In this document: piece by piece, positions 16,560 to 25,379 of the stretch
Layout of the letters: each line of letters begins with the position of its first letter
Numbering within the stretch: the first letter of the stretch is position 1
Assembly: GCF_008065375.1 (NCBI RefSeq)
Contig: NZ_VJYI01000002.1
Span: 744,001 to 808,000, forward strand
Length of the DNA stretch: 64,000 bases
Direction: 5' to 3'
DNA from: Nonomuraea sp. SYSU D8015
GTDB lineage: Bacteria > Actinomycetota > Actinomycetes > Streptosporangiales > Streptosporangiaceae
Notes under the pieces: generated by a model
Databases searched by the model: none
The model's input: only the letters and a program-made list of their open reading frames with translations
What the model was told of the DNA's origin: nothing
Made by a program: the position numbers and the translations under genes

Positions 16560-19223
16560 GTGCGAGGACGTGTGAGTAACAGCATGAATGAGGGGACGGC
16601 CCGCCCAGGGAGGCGCCGTCGCTCCAGCTCATCCCGTTCTGTGCCCCAAGGTTCTCCACCGCAAACCGGCGAATCCCCAGGGGGATCGGCGCAGCAGCAG
16701 CGTCGTCCGGAAGCCGCCTACGAGCAGACGGGGGCCATGGCCGCGCAGCCGTACGACGACGCTCCACCGCCCCGGCGTGACGCCCCTGCTCCTCAGCGCG
16801 GCGACCAGCCGCCGCCGCGCTCGCGTGCGCGCGCCCGCCAGGACACGCGCACGGTGAGTAATCAGGAGACCGTGGTCAGCGAGGGCCCGCGCCGCTCGCG
16901 CAGGAGGCAGCAGAGCGGACCGCCGGAGCCTCCCAGACCGCCGGGGCCGCCTGGGCCGCCTGGGCCGCCGACGAAGACGCGCGGCGGCTGGCGCAGGTTC
17001 GTGCCGAGCTGGAAGATCGTCGTGGCCGGCATCGTGGTGGTCATGGCCGGCCTCTTCGGCATGATCATGGTGGCGTACGCCAACACCACGGTGCCCACCG
17101 GCACCCAGGACGCGGCGACCGCGCAGCAGAGCACGATCTATTACAGCGACGGCAAAAGAGAGATCGCCAGGCTCGGCATGAAGCGCGAGGCCGTCAAGCT
17201 CCACCAGATGGCGGAGAGCGTCAGGGAAGCCACGATCGCCATCGAGAACAAGACCTTCTATGAGGACTCCGGCATCTCGATCCCCGGCATGATCCGGTCC
17301 CTGTGGATGACCGCCACCGGCCAGCAGCTCCAGGGCGCCTCGACGATCACCCAGCAGATGGCCCGCAACTACTTCGACGGCCTCAGCCAGGAAGTGTCGA
17401 TCAAGCGTAAGGTCAACGAGATCTTCGTGGCCGTCAAGCTCGACGACACCATGTCCAAGGACCAGATCCTCGAGACGTACCTGAACACGGTCAACTTCGG
17501 CCGGGCCTACGGCGTGCAGGCCGCCGCGAGGGCGTACTTCGGCAAGAACGTCACCGCCGACAAGCTGACCCCCGAGCAGAGCGCCTATCTGGCCGCGCGC
17601 ATCCAGCAGCCCAACTGGGAGGCCGACGAGCCGGCGCTCCGGGCACGCTTCCAGAGTGTCATCAACAACATGGCCGAGGTCTGGCCGGAGAAGTACGGCC
17701 AGCTCAAGCAGACCGCCAAGTTCCCGAAGACGGAGAAGTACAAGGACACCAACGTGCTGGGTGGCATGAAGGGCTACATGGTGAAGGAGGTCCTGAAGGA
17801 GCTGGAGACCCGCCACGGCCTCACCCCCGACGAGGTCGAGAGCGGCGGCTTCAAGATCATCACCACCTTCGACAGGAAGCTCATGCTGGCGGCGCAGGAG
17901 GCCGTCACGAGCACGATGAAGGGGATGAGCAAGGAGTATCACGCCGGCCTGGCCGCCGTGGACCCGCGGAACGGCCGCGTCGTGGCGTTCTACGGCGGTT
18001 CCGACTACATCACCGATCCGTGGAACGAGCCCTTCGAGTCGAAGAAGCAGGCCGCCTCCGCGTTCAAGCCGTACGTGCTGGCCGCCTGGCTGCAGGCCGG
18101 CTACTCGCTCAAGAGCTACGTGCCCGGCAACGACACGGTCCCGGAGGAGATTCCCGGCTTCGAGCGCGGCCTCAGGAACAGCCACAACGTGGGCAGCGCC
18201 GTCGACGTGGTCAAGGCCACCGCCGACTCGGTCAACACCGCGTTCGTCTCCATGGCCTACGCCCTGCCCAACAAGATCGAGGACGTGAAGAACCTCGTCG
18301 AGGCGGCCGGGTTCAACCAGAAGGACATGGAAAAGGACATCGCGGACCACCAGTACCAGTTCGCGATCGGCAGTGCCCCGGTGACCCCGGTCGAGCAGGC
18401 CGCGGGCTACGCGATGTTCGCCAACGGTGGCAAGTACATCCGCTACCACGTGGTCAAGCAGGTCAAGGACGCCACCGGCAAGGTTGCCTATCCCGAGCAG
18501 GCAGTCAGCAAGCGGGTCATCGACGAGGGCGTCGCGGCCGACGTCACGGTGGCCATGCAGGCAGTACTCCAGCGAGGCACCGCGGCAGGCAAGGGTCTGG
18601 GCGCCCGTCCGGCGGCCGGGAAGACCGGCACCAACAACAACGAGAAAGAGGCCTGGTTCGTCGGCTACACGCCGCAGTACTCCACCGCGGTCGGGTTCTA
18701 CCGCGAGCAGTGCGTGACGAAGAGCGGCAAGGTCGTGCCGCCCGTTCACTCCAACTGCCCGATCACGCCCGGCGGCAAGCCGCACAAGAAGTACAACATC
18801 AACAACCCCTACACCACCGTCCGCGAGGTGTCCCTGGGCTTCGAGGGCGCCGGTCCGCCCACCCAGGCGTGGCAGAAGTTCATGCTGCTCGCGCACGAGG
18901 GCAAGCCGGTCGAGCAGTTCCCGCAGAAGGCCGAGGTCGGCATACCCGAGAACATCGTGCCGAGCCCGACGCCCACGCCGTCGCCCAGCGCCAGTCCCGA
19001 GGACCCGTTCGCCGACGACGACCCGTTCAACGACCAGGACCCGAACGCCGACGACCAAGGGTGCCTCTTCCCGCCGTGCGACGGTGCTCCCACTGGTGAC
19101 GACGACACCACCGGCGACGACGGCACCGTGAACGACGGATTCCCGCAGGGCGGCGACGACGGAACGATCGGCGGCGGTCAGGTGCCCGCGGCGCGGCCCA
19201 CGGGGCGGGAAGAGGGCTGGTGA
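16560..19223 (+). CDS. ponA: Class A penicillin-binding protein (bifunctional)
   Basis: 887 aa. A cytoplasmic Pro/Arg-rich tail (residues 1-150, with collagen-like GPP repeats), a TM helix (WKIVVAGIVVVMAGLFGMIM), a GT51 transglycosylase domain (catalytic Glu in AIENKTFYED at about 229; STITQQMARNYF) and a transpeptidase domain with SAFK (Ser500), SVN and KTGT (about 688). An acidic Asp/Gly/Pro-rich C-terminal tail is present. It polymerises and cross-links peptidoglycan. The start is uncertain: GTG 16560, GTG 16572 and ATG 16584 are in frame and GAGGA lies at 16564-16568. Counterpart of PonA1 (Rv0050). Confidence 0.93.
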   Translation: MRGRVSNSMNEGTARPGRRRRSSSSRSVPQGSPPQTGESPGGSAQQQRRPEAAYEQTGAMAAQPYDDAPPPRRDAPAPQRGDQPPPRSRARARQDTRTVSNQETVVSEGPRRSRRRQQSGPPEPPRPPGPPGPPGPPTKTRGGWRRFVPSWKIVVAGIVVVMAGLFGMIMVAYANTTVPTGTQDAATAQQSTIYYSDGKREIARLGMKREAVKLHQMAESVREATIAIENKTFYEDSGISIPGMIRSLWMTATGQQLQGASTITQQMARNYFDGLSQEVSIKRKVNEIFVAVKLDDTMSKDQILETYLNTVNFGRAYGVQAAARAYFGKNVTADKLTPEQSAYLAARIQQPNWEADEPALRARFQSVINNMAEVWPEKYGQLKQTAKFPKTEKYKDTNVLGGMKGYMVKEVLKELETRHGLTPDEVESGGFKIITTFDRKLMLAAQEAVTSTMKGMSKEYHAGLAAVDPRNGRVVAFYGGSDYITDPWNEPFESKKQAASAFKPYVLAAWLQAGYSLKSYVPGNDTVPEEIPGFERGLRNSHNVGSAVDVVKATADSVNTAFVSMAYALPNKIEDVKNLVEAAGFNQKDMEKDIADHQYQFAIGSAPVTPVEQAAGYAMFANGGKYIRYHVVKQVKDATGKVAYPEQAVSKRVIDEGVAADVTVAMQAVLQRGTAAGKGLGARPAAGKTGTNNNEKEAWFVGYTPQYSTAVGFYREQCVTKSGKVVPPVHSNCPITPGGKPHKKYNINNPYTTVREVSLGFEGAGPPTQAWQKFMLLAHEGKPVEQFPQKAEVGIPENIVPSPTPTPSPSASPEDPFADDDPFNDQDPNADDQGCLFPPCDGAPTGDDDTTGDDGTVNDGFPQGGDDGTIGGGQVPAARPTGREEGW

Positions 19224-20542
19224 CGACGACCGAGGCACGCGTCCCCTTGATGGCGCGTGCCATCCCGTTCCTCCCCCTGGGGCTGATCGCGGCCCTGGGG
19301 GCGACCCTCGCGTACGTGGTGCGGCTGCCGTGCCGGACCGGGGGCTGGAACGACCAGGTGTCGACGTACACCAACTTCTGCTACACCGACATCTACCCGC
19401 TCTACTTCGACCGGCAGCTGGCCACGCAGAACCCCTACTTCGCCGACGTGCCCTTCGACAAGCAGGTCGAATACCCGGTGGTGCTGGGCGAGGTCATGCA
19501 GGTGATCAGCTGGATCGCCCGGGCGCTGGAGGCCGACAGGGTCGCTCAGGCCGTGAGGTTCTACGACCTCACGGTCATCCTGCTCGGCATCTGCCTGGTG
19601 ATCGGCGTCCTGCTGATGGCCGCGGTGGCCGGGCCGACGCGGCGGTGGGACGCGCTCTGGTACGCGATCTCGCCGGCCGTGGTGCTGGCCGCGTACATCA
19701 ACTGGGACCTCGTCGCGGGCGCGCTGTCGATGGGCATGCTGCTGGCCTGGGCGCGGCACCGGCAGGTGCTGGCCGGAGTGCTGCTGGGGCTGGCGATCGC
19801 GACGAAGTTCTACCCGTTGATGTTCGCGGGCGCGTTGTTCCTGCTCACGTTGCGTACCGGGCGATGGCGGCCGTTCCTCGTCACCATCGGGTCGGCGGCG
19901 GCCACGTGGATCGTGGTCAACGCGCCGTTCATGATCTTCGCGTGGGAAGGGTGGCGCAGGTTCTACGTCTTCTCCGCCGAGCGCGGAGTCGACTGGGGCT
20001 CGCCGTGGCTGTTCTTCCAGAACAAGGGTTGGCCCATCCTCGGCGAGTGGGACGTCAGCACGCTCGGCATGGTGTCGCTGGGCGCGCTGTGTCTGGGCAT
20101 CGCCGTGCTGACGCTGGCCGCGCCGCGCCGGCCGCGGCTGGCGCAGATCTGCTTCCTCGCGCTGGCCGCCTTCATGATGACGAACAAGGTGTGGTCGCCC
20201 CAGTTCGTGCTGTGGCTGGTGCCGTTCGCGGTGCTGGCCAGGCCCAACTGGAAGCCGCTGGCGCTGTGGCAGCTGGCCGAGGTCTGGTACTTCGCCGCCA
20301 TCTGGCTCTACCTGCTCGCCCAGGCGCCGTGGGACCGGGACGACCTGGGCATCGGTGATGACACGTACTTCACCGCCGTCTGGGGGCGCATCATCACGAT
20401 CGGCATCATGATGGCGTTCGTGGTGCGGGACATCCTGCGGCCGGACAAAGACGTGGTGCGGCAGGCCGACATCGACGACCAGGGGGGCGGCGTCTTCGAC
20501 GACGCCCCTGACCGGTTCACGCTGGCGTCCGCCGGGCGATGA
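19220..20542 (+). CDS. Membrane glycosyltransferase, GT87/GT-C type
   Basis: 440 aa, about 10-12 TM segments. A long periplasmic first loop (FCYTDIYPLYFDRQL, NPYFADVPFDKQVEYPVV) carries acidic residues as expected for a GT-C polyprenyl-phosphate-sugar transferase. Counterpart of Rv0051. It starts at a GTG overlapping the PBP stop (GTGA), so is translationally coupled to cell-wall synthesis. Probably adds a mannose or arabinose-type sugar outside the membrane; acceptor unknown. Confidence 0.75.
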   Translation: MTTTEARVPLMARAIPFLPLGLIAALGATLAYVVRLPCRTGGWNDQVSTYTNFCYTDIYPLYFDRQLATQNPYFADVPFDKQVEYPVVLGEVMQVISWIARALEADRVAQAVRFYDLTVILLGICLVIGVLLMAAVAGPTRRWDALWYAISPAVVLAAYINWDLVAGALSMGMLLAWARHRQVLAGVLLGLAIATKFYPLMFAGALFLLTLRTGRWRPFLVTIGSAAATWIVVNAPFMIFAWEGWRRFYVFSAERGVDWGSPWLFFQNKGWPILGEWDVSTLGMVSLGALCLGIAVLTLAAPRRPRLAQICFLALAAFMMTNKVWSPQFVLWLVPFAVLARPNWKPLALWQLAEVWYFAAIWLYLLAQAPWDRDDLGIGDDTYFTAVWGRIITIGIMMAFVVRDILRPDKDVVRQADIDDQGGGVFDDAPDRFTLASAGR

Positions 20543-21603
20543 TCACTCGCTCGGCCGGCCGGGACGCACTGCTGCTCTGGTTCGGGTCCCGGGCCGGGTT
20601 GCTGGTGGCCACGCTGCTCGGCGCGACGCTGAGCGGATACGCCGAGAAGTGGCGCAAATGGGACGCCGGGCTGTTCATCGCGATCGCCCAGTACGGCTAC
20701 GACGGCGAGCCGGGCAGGCCGGCGGACGAGGGACTGCCCGCGTTCTTCCCCGGCCTGCCCGCCGTGCTGCGGGTGGTGCACCTCGTGGTGCCCGACTGGG
20801 CGGCGGCCGGGCTGCTGATCTCGCTGGTCTCGGGCGCCGTCGCCATGGTGGCCCTGGCCAGATTGGCCGAGCTCGAGGGCGCGAACGGGTGGATGGCGGT
20901 GCTGGCGCTGCTGGTCTTCCCGACGGCGGTGTTCCTGGCGGCCGGCTACAGCGAGTCGCTCTTCCTGGCCTTCGCCATCCCCGCGTGGCTGGCGGCCAGG
21001 CAGGGGCGCTGGCCGCAGGCGGTGTTGCTGGCGGCGGGGGCCTCCTGTGTGCGAATCACCGGCTTGTTCCTGGCGGTGGCGCTCGTCGTGGAGTTCTTCG
21101 CCGGCAAGGAGGCGCCGCGGCGGGCCGGGTGGCTGGTCGTGCCGTTCGTACCGCTGGTGGCGTACTCGTTCTATCACTACCGCAGGTCGGGCGACTGGCT
21201 GGCGTGGAAGCACGCGCAAGAGGCCGGCTGGGGGCGGGAGTTCGAGTGGCCGTGGGAGGCGTGGAAGACGACCTGGCGTTCGGCCATGGGCGCCGGCGAG
21301 TTCGCGGTGGCCTTCCGCATGGAGATCGCCGGGGCGTTGGTCGCCGTCGCGGTGCTCGTGTGGCTGCTCGTGCTGCGCAGGTGGAGCGACCTGGCCTACA
21401 CCGGGGCACAGGCGGCGGCGCTGATGACGTCGGCGTACTACCTGTCGATCCCGCGCTCACTGGTGCTGTGGTTCCCGCTGTGGGTGCTGGTCGCGAAGGT
21501 CGCGACCAGGCGAGCGTGGGTGCTCGTGCTCTATGCCCTGATTTCTGGGCCGCTCATGCTGGTCAACACCGCCCGATTCCTGAGTGGAGCGTGGGCGGGC
21601 TGA
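20539..21603 (+). CDS. Mannosyltransferase-like integral membrane protein (PIG-V/GT-C)
   Basis: 354 aa, multiple TM helices. An early KWRKWDAGLFIAIAQYGYDG segment matches the WD-containing loop of PIG-V/GT-C mannosyltransferases, followed by PAFFPGLPAVLRV. The start ATG overlaps the preceding stop (ATGA), so three envelope genes (PBP, GT87, this) form one operon. Donor is probably a polyprenyl-phosphate sugar; the product is unknown. Confidence 0.72.
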   Translation: MITRSAGRDALLLWFGSRAGLLVATLLGATLSGYAEKWRKWDAGLFIAIAQYGYDGEPGRPADEGLPAFFPGLPAVLRVVHLVVPDWAAAGLLISLVSGAVAMVALARLAELEGANGWMAVLALLVFPTAVFLAAGYSESLFLAFAIPAWLAARQGRWPQAVLLAAGASCVRITGLFLAVALVVEFFAGKEAPRRAGWLVVPFVPLVAYSFYHYRRSGDWLAWKHAQEAGWGREFEWPWEAWKTTWRSAMGAGEFAVAFRMEIAGALVAVAVLVWLLVLRRWSDLAYTGAQAAALMTSAYYLSIPRSLVLWFPLWVLVAKVATRRAWVLVLYALISGPLMLVNTARFLSGAWAG

Positions 21604-21642
21604 AATCTATACCCGTTTCTTCGTCCCGGTAATCCAGGGAAG

Positions 21643-21651
21643 TTATCCACA
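21643..21651 (+). promoter_or_regulatory. Single DnaA box
   Basis: Exact TTATCCACA in the gap between the convergent mannosyltransferase and endonuclease IV genes. A lone consensus box is likely a titration site rather than an origin. Confidence 0.5.
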
Positions 21652-21666
21652 GGCTGTGTGTATTCG

Positions 21667-22410
21667 CTAGAGGTTCTTCCTCAGGAACGCGATGTCGTCC
21701 GCCTGGCCGGCGGCGGGCGTCTCCACCACGATCGGAGCCCCGGCCGCCCGGCACACCGCCAGGATCAGCTCCGAGTCGATCTTCCCCTGACCGAGGTTGG
21801 CGTGGCGGTCGGCGCCCGAGTCGAAGTCGTCACGCGAGTCGTTGCAGTGGACCAGGTCGATGCGGCCGGTGATGGCCTTGACCCGGTCGACCAGGTCGAC
21901 CAGCTCCTCGCCGCCCGCGTGCGCGTGGCAGGTGTCGAGGCAGAAGCCCACGTCGAAACCGTCGAGCGCGTCCCAGAGCCGGGCGATGCGCTCCAGCTTG
22001 CGCGCCATGGCGTTGCCGCCGCCCGCGGTGTTCTCGATGAGCACGGGGATCGGGCACTCCATGCGCTCGAACACCTTGCGCCAGTTGTCGAACCCCTTTT
22101 GCGGGTCGTCGTTCTTGTTGACGTGGCCGCCGTGCACGATCAGCGCCTTGGCGCCGAGGCCGGCCGCCGCCTTGAGATGCTGCTCCAGCAGCTTGCGGCT
22201 GGGGATCCTGATGCGGTTGTTGGTCGTCGCCACGTTGATCAGGTAGGGCGCGTGGATGTAGATGTCCACGCCTTCGACCGGCTTGGCGGGCAGCACGGGC
22301 TTGCCATAGCCCTGGGGATCGCCGAGGAAGAACTGCACCACCTCGGCCCCGACCTCCGCGGCGTGAGCGGCGGGATCGTCCTGATCGACATGAGCTCCGA
22401 TACGCAGCAT
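21667..22410 (-). CDS. nfo: Deoxyribonuclease IV (AP endonuclease)
   Basis: 247 aa TIM-barrel endonuclease IV. Zinc-binding motifs are visible: ALIVHGGHVNKN, LIENTAGGGNAM, GFCLDTCHAHAGG and DLVHCNDSRDDFDSGADRH. It incises DNA 5' of abasic sites in base excision repair. The start ATG at 22410 begins MLRIGAHVDQ, as usual for the family; a longer frame upstream runs into the repeat region and is rejected. Confidence 0.92.
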   Translation of the reverse strand: MLRIGAHVDQDDPAAHAAEVGAEVVQFFLGDPQGYGKPVLPAKPVEGVDIYIHAPYLINVATTNNRIRIPSRKLLEQHLKAAAGLGAKALIVHGGHVNKNDDPQKGFDNWRKVFERMECPIPVLIENTAGGGNAMARKLERIARLWDALDGFDVGFCLDTCHAHAGGEELVDLVDRVKAITGRIDLVHCNDSRDDFDSGADRHANLGQGKIDSELILAVCRAAGAPIVVETPAAGQADDIAFLRKNL

Positions 22411-22437
22411 GGCACCGAGCCTATCGGCAGCAGGGGG

Positions 22438-22535
22438 CCTGGGGCGGAGAGCGGTGGCTTGCGTGACCATCAAACTCGAGCGACGAGCGGTGGCTTGCGT
22501 GATCAGCGGAGCCTCGTGCGAGCGCGACCATCAGC
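22438..22535. repeat. Dispersed intergenic repeat, copy A (two core units)
   Basis: Contains GCTTGCGTGACCA at 22457-22469 and a variant, GCTTGCGTGATCA, at 22493-22505, each preceded by GAGCGGTG, and then GAGCGCGACCATCA. Shares about 33 bp with copy B at 25175 and several blocks with the inverted tandem array at 51213. No reading frame is conserved. Confidence 0.65.
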
Positions 22536-22595
22536 ACGTTTGCGGACACGGTGATAGGGCAGTCGCAGAGCGCCCCCTACACGAGGAGAAGCGAC

Positions 22596-22772
22596 ATGAC
22601 AAGGTGGCGCTGGCGGGCGCTGATCTTATTGATTTACGTGGTGATCGGGATCTACATCGCCTGGGTGTACGACTACATCACGGTGGGGCTGCTCAGGGAC
22701 CTCGCCGAGGCGTTGCTGGCGGTGTTCCTCTGGTTCCTCGTCCTGCTCGGGATAGACCTGCACATCGGGTGA
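22596..22772 (+). CDS. Small membrane protein
   Basis: 58 aa: two hydrophobic segments (LILLIYVVIGIYIAWV and LLAVFLWFLVLLGIDLHIG) joined by a short loop with an acidic residue. A strong GAGGAGA lies 7 bp before the ATG at 22596. A terminator hairpin follows. No family recognised. Confidence 0.65.
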   Translation: MTRWRWRALILLIYVVIGIYIAWVYDYITVGLLRDLAEALLAVFLWFLVLLGIDLHIG

Positions 22773-22784
22773 ACGACATATGCG

Positions 22785-22810
22785 AACGGCCCCGGAACTC
22801 CGGGGCCGTT
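22785..22810. terminator. Bidirectional terminator
   Basis: 11-bp perfect stem AACGGCCCCGG / CCGGGGCCGTT with a 4-base loop, between the small membrane protein and the convergent 22813 gene. Confidence 0.75.
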
Positions 22811-22812
22811 GC

Positions 22813-23130
22813 TCATGGGTGGGGGAGGAAGCCCCCGTGGGCGATGCCTAGCGCGGCCCCCACGAACGATCCCACGATCCCGACGATGTTGAGCGAACGC
22901 TGCGGCGTGGTCGCCGAGACGTACTGAGAGTAGAGCCCGACACCGAACCCGAGCGTGCCGACCCAGGCAGAGATGGCGTGCGCGGCGACCCAGAACGTCG
23001 AGACGAACGCCACCACGCCGAGCACCAGCGTGGCGACGGCCAGGATGTTCTCGACCGGGTGCGGACGATCGTCGGTGTTGAGCGTGAGCCTGAACCGCTC
23101 CCTCTCGGAGGGATGAAGCACATGTGGCAC
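22813..23130 (-). CDS. Small integral membrane protein, three TM segments
   Basis: 105 aa from the GTG at 23130. A polar N-terminus (HPSERERFRLTLNTDDRPHP) precedes hydrophobic segments NILAVATLVLGVVAFVSTFW, SAWVGTLGFGVGLYSQYV and SLNIVGIVGSFVGAALGIA. AAGGGGG lies 9 bp before this GTG, which decides between several in-frame GTGs (23139, 23136). Divergent from rpsF. Function unknown. Confidence 0.6.
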   Translation of the reverse strand: MPHVLHPSERERFRLTLNTDDRPHPVENILAVATLVLGVVAFVSTFWVAAHAISAWVGTLGFGVGLYSQYVSATTPQRSLNIVGIVGSFVGAALGIAHGGFLPHP

Positions 23131-23323
23131 TGCCACCACCCCCTTCAGGTTTCCTACAGGCCTTCCCACGTACCTGCGGCTGGTAACGTGGGGCACGCTG
23201 CGTTGTGATGGGTGATCCGTCGCCGGCGGTGCCGAAATGGGCGCCTCCGGTCCCAACGTCAGCGTCCTCCTGTCACGGCAGAGCGTCGTGACCGCAAGAG
23301 TCCAGAGGAGGTTGGAGTCCCGC

Positions 23324-23614
23324 ATGCGTCGTTACGAAGTAATGGTCATTCTGGACCCTTCGCTCGATGAGCGCACCGTCGCGCCGTCCCTCGACCAGTT
23401 CCTCACCGTGGTCCGCAACGACGGCGGCACCGTGGAGAAGGTCGACGTCTGGGGCCGTCGCCGTCTCGCCTACGACATCAACAAGAAGTCCGAAGGCATC
23501 TACGCCGTCATCGACCTGTCCGCGGAGCCCGCGACGGTCAAGGAGCTCGACCGGCAGATGAACCTCAACGAGGGGATCCTGCGCACCAAGGTCCTGCGTC
23601 CCGACGTGCACTGA
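23324..23614 (+). CDS. rpsF: 30S ribosomal protein S6
   Basis: 96 aa. [19 protein letters not shown] is the standard S6 opening, and [20 protein letters not shown] and EGIYAVIDL follow. S6 binds S18 on the 30S platform. First gene of rpsF-ssb-rpsR-rplI. AGGAGG and GGAG lie 13 and 8 bp before the ATG. The 190-bp leader could hold an S6:S18-responsive RNA, but I could not identify one by eye. Confidence 0.97.
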   Translation: MRRYEVMVILDPSLDERTVAPSLDQFLTVVRNDGGTVEKVDVWGRRRLAYDINKKSEGIYAVIDLSAEPATVKELDRQMNLNEGILRTKVLRPDVH

Positions 23615-23693
23615 CACCCGGCTTTTTGTCGGGGAAGACCCGTAGTCTGAGCCGTAACCGAAGCGAAGGCGTGCAGGAAGGCGAGCGCTAGCC

Positions 23694-24251
23694 ATGGCAG
23701 CAGGCGACACCGTAATCACCATCGTCGGCAATCTCGTCGACGACCCGGAGCTGCGCTTCACCCCAACGGGGCAAGCGGTGGCTCGATTCCGCATCGCGTC
23801 CACTCCGCGGTTCATGGATCGCCAGACCAACGAGTGGAAGGATGGCGAAAGCCTCTTTCTGACCTGCAACGTGTGGCGGCAGGCGGCGGAGAACGCCGCT
23901 GAGAGCCTCCAGCGCGGCATGCGGGTCATCGTGCAGGGGCGGCTCAAGCAGAGGTCCTACGAGACCAAGGAAGGCGAGAAGCGCACGGTCTACGAGGTCG
24001 AGGTCGACGAGGTCGGCCCGTCCCTGCGCAACGCCACCGCCAAGGTCAACCGCACCTCCCGTCAGGGCGGTGGCGGCGGCTTCGGTGGCGGCGGCCCGGC
24101 CGACGACCCGTGGGCTTCCGCGACGCCCGCCCCGTCCCAAGGCGGCGGCTACCAGGGCGGTGGCGGCGGCTACGGTGGCGGCCAGCAGGGCGGCGGCGGC
24201 TTCGGCGGCGGTGGCGGCGGCAACGACTTCAGCGACGAGCCTCCCTTCTGA
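23694..24251 (+). CDS. ssb: Single-stranded DNA-binding protein
   Basis: 185 aa. The OB fold occupies residues 1-115 ([35 protein letters not shown]). A Gly-rich flexible linker (118-175) and the acidic interaction tip DFSDEPPF follow. Essential for replication and repair; its tip recruits partner proteins. Lies between rpsF and rpsR as in most actinobacteria. Confidence 0.97.
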   Translation: MAAGDTVITIVGNLVDDPELRFTPTGQAVARFRIASTPRFMDRQTNEWKDGESLFLTCNVWRQAAENAAESLQRGMRVIVQGRLKQRSYETKEGEKRTVYEVEVDEVGPSLRNATAKVNRTSRQGGGGGFGGGGPADDPWASATPAPSQGGGYQGGGGGYGGGQQGGGGFGGGGGGNDFSDEPPF

Positions 24252-24356
24252 CGTCAAGAATCGCGAAGCGCGTCTCTTGACGTCATGTAGGACAGCAAGG
24301 CCCGAAGGGCCTTTCCATCCATCAGTCCGAGTCCATTCCCGCCCCGAAGGCGGGGC
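24250..24356 (+). promoter_or_regulatory. Three hairpins between ssb and rpsR
   Basis: Three inverted repeats follow in tandem: GACGTCAAGA/TCTTGACGTC (24250-24284), AAGGCCC/GGGCCTT with TTT after it (24297-24314, terminator-like), and GCCCCG/CGGGGC (24341-24356) just before the rpsR ribosome-binding site. They may attenuate rpsR-rplI transcription or set RNA ends between ssb and the ribosomal genes. Confidence 0.5.
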
Positions 24357-24374
24357 TCTGAGAGGAGCACCACG

Positions 24375-24611
24375 ATGGCTAAGCCGGCACTGCGCAAGCC
24401 GAAGAAGAAGGTTTGCCTGTTCTGCCACGACAAGATCTCTTACGTCGACTACAAGGACACGGCGCTGCTGCGGAAGTTCATCTCCGACCGCGGCAAGATC
24501 CGTGCGCGTCGGGTGACGGGCAACTGCACCCAGCACCAGCGCGACGTGGCGACCGCGATCAAGAACGCCCGTGAGGTGGCCCTGCTGCCTTACACGAGCA
24601 CCGCGCGCTAA
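24375..24611 (+). CDS. rpsR: 30S ribosomal protein S18 (zinc-binding C+ form)
   Basis: 78 aa. Contains [18 protein letters not shown] and [13 protein letters not shown]: a CxxC and a C-x2-H pair mark the zinc-containing (C+) paralogue type. S18 pairs with S6. GAGAGGAG precedes the ATG. A zinc-free paralogue, if present, lies elsewhere. Confidence 0.96.
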   Translation: MAKPALRKPKKKVCLFCHDKISYVDYKDTALLRKFISDRGKIRARRVTGNCTQHQRDVATAIKNAREVALLPYTSTAR

Positions 24612-24626
24612 GGAGGACTTGTCGAC

Positions 24627-25073
24627 ATGAAGCTCATCCTCACCAACGAGGTCTCCGGCCTCGGCACCCCTGGCGACGTCGTCGAGGTCAAGGACGGCTA
24701 CGGCCGCAACTACCTCATCCCGCGCGGCTACGCCATGCGCTGGACCCGCGGGGCCGAGAAGCAGATCGAGACCATCCGCAAGGCTCGCGACGCCCGCGAG
24801 ATCCGCGACCTGGGCACCGCCAAGGAGGTCGCCGGCCAGCTCGGCGCCCTGCGCGTCCGCCTGACCACCCGCGCGGGTGAGTCCGGCCGCCTGTTCGGCT
24901 CGATCACCACGGGCGACATCGCCGAGGCCGTCAAGGCCGCCGGTGGCCCGCAGCTCGACCGCCGCCGCATCGAGATCGTCAACCCGATCAAGAGCGTCGG
25001 CTCCCACCGGGTGACGGTCAAGCTCCACCCGGAGGTGTCTGCATCCCTGGATGTAGAGGTCGTCGCCGGCTGA
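24627..25073 (+). CDS. rplI: 50S ribosomal protein L9
   Basis: 148 aa. [19 protein letters not shown] and [17 protein letters not shown] form the N-terminal rRNA-binding domain, and a connecting helix and C-terminal domain ([13 protein letters not shown]) follow. AAGGAGG lies before the ATG, 15 bp after rpsR. Last gene of the operon, followed by a strong terminator. Confidence 0.97.
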   Translation: MKLILTNEVSGLGTPGDVVEVKDGYGRNYLIPRGYAMRWTRGAEKQIETIRKARDAREIRDLGTAKEVAGQLGALRVRLTTRAGESGRLFGSITTGDIAEAVKAAGGPQLDRRRIEIVNPIKSVGSHRVTVKLHPEVSASLDVEVVAG

Positions 25074-25084
25074 CGTTTGTGATC

Positions 25085-25116
25085 AAGGCCCCGTCCGTCA
25101 GGAGCGGGGCCTTTTT
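25085..25116 (+). terminator. Rho-independent terminator after rplI
   Basis: AAGGCCCCG / CGGGGCCTT stem followed by a T5 run. Confidence 0.9.
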
Positions 25117-25174
25117 CATTCGTTACGCGCTGCCGTGATCGGCCACCCACCGTACGTCGGTTGACGGAGCGGCG

Positions 25175-25212
25175 AGCCTGGGGCGGAGAACGGCAGCTTG
25201 CGTGACCATGAG
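25175..25212. repeat. Dispersed intergenic repeat, copy B
   Basis: Core GCTTGCGTGACCA at 25196-25208, preceded by GCCTGGGGCGGAGA as in copy A (about 33 bp with three mismatches). Lies between the rplI terminator and the ABC importer promoter. Confidence 0.6.
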
Positions 25213-25379
25213 CAGGTCTCTCCAGGAAACGGCCGCGGACCCTTCACCGGCTGAGCGCCGCTACGCGAGCCCCACGTTGCCCGGTTGCCGTGCTGAGGAG
25301 GCACCCTGGCGGGTGAATACCGCTCGACCTGCGTAGAATGCGTTCGTTCTTCTGCACGTTCCCCCTGGAGGCAAAGGCC

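Noticed and set aside
16629..19238. Minus-strand frame of 869 codons
   Set aside because: Exact antisense of the class A PBP gene with no recognisable protein features.
23140..23323. S6:S18-binding leader RNA of rpsF
   Set aside because: Expected on general grounds, but I could not trace a convincing structure by eye, so it is not listed.
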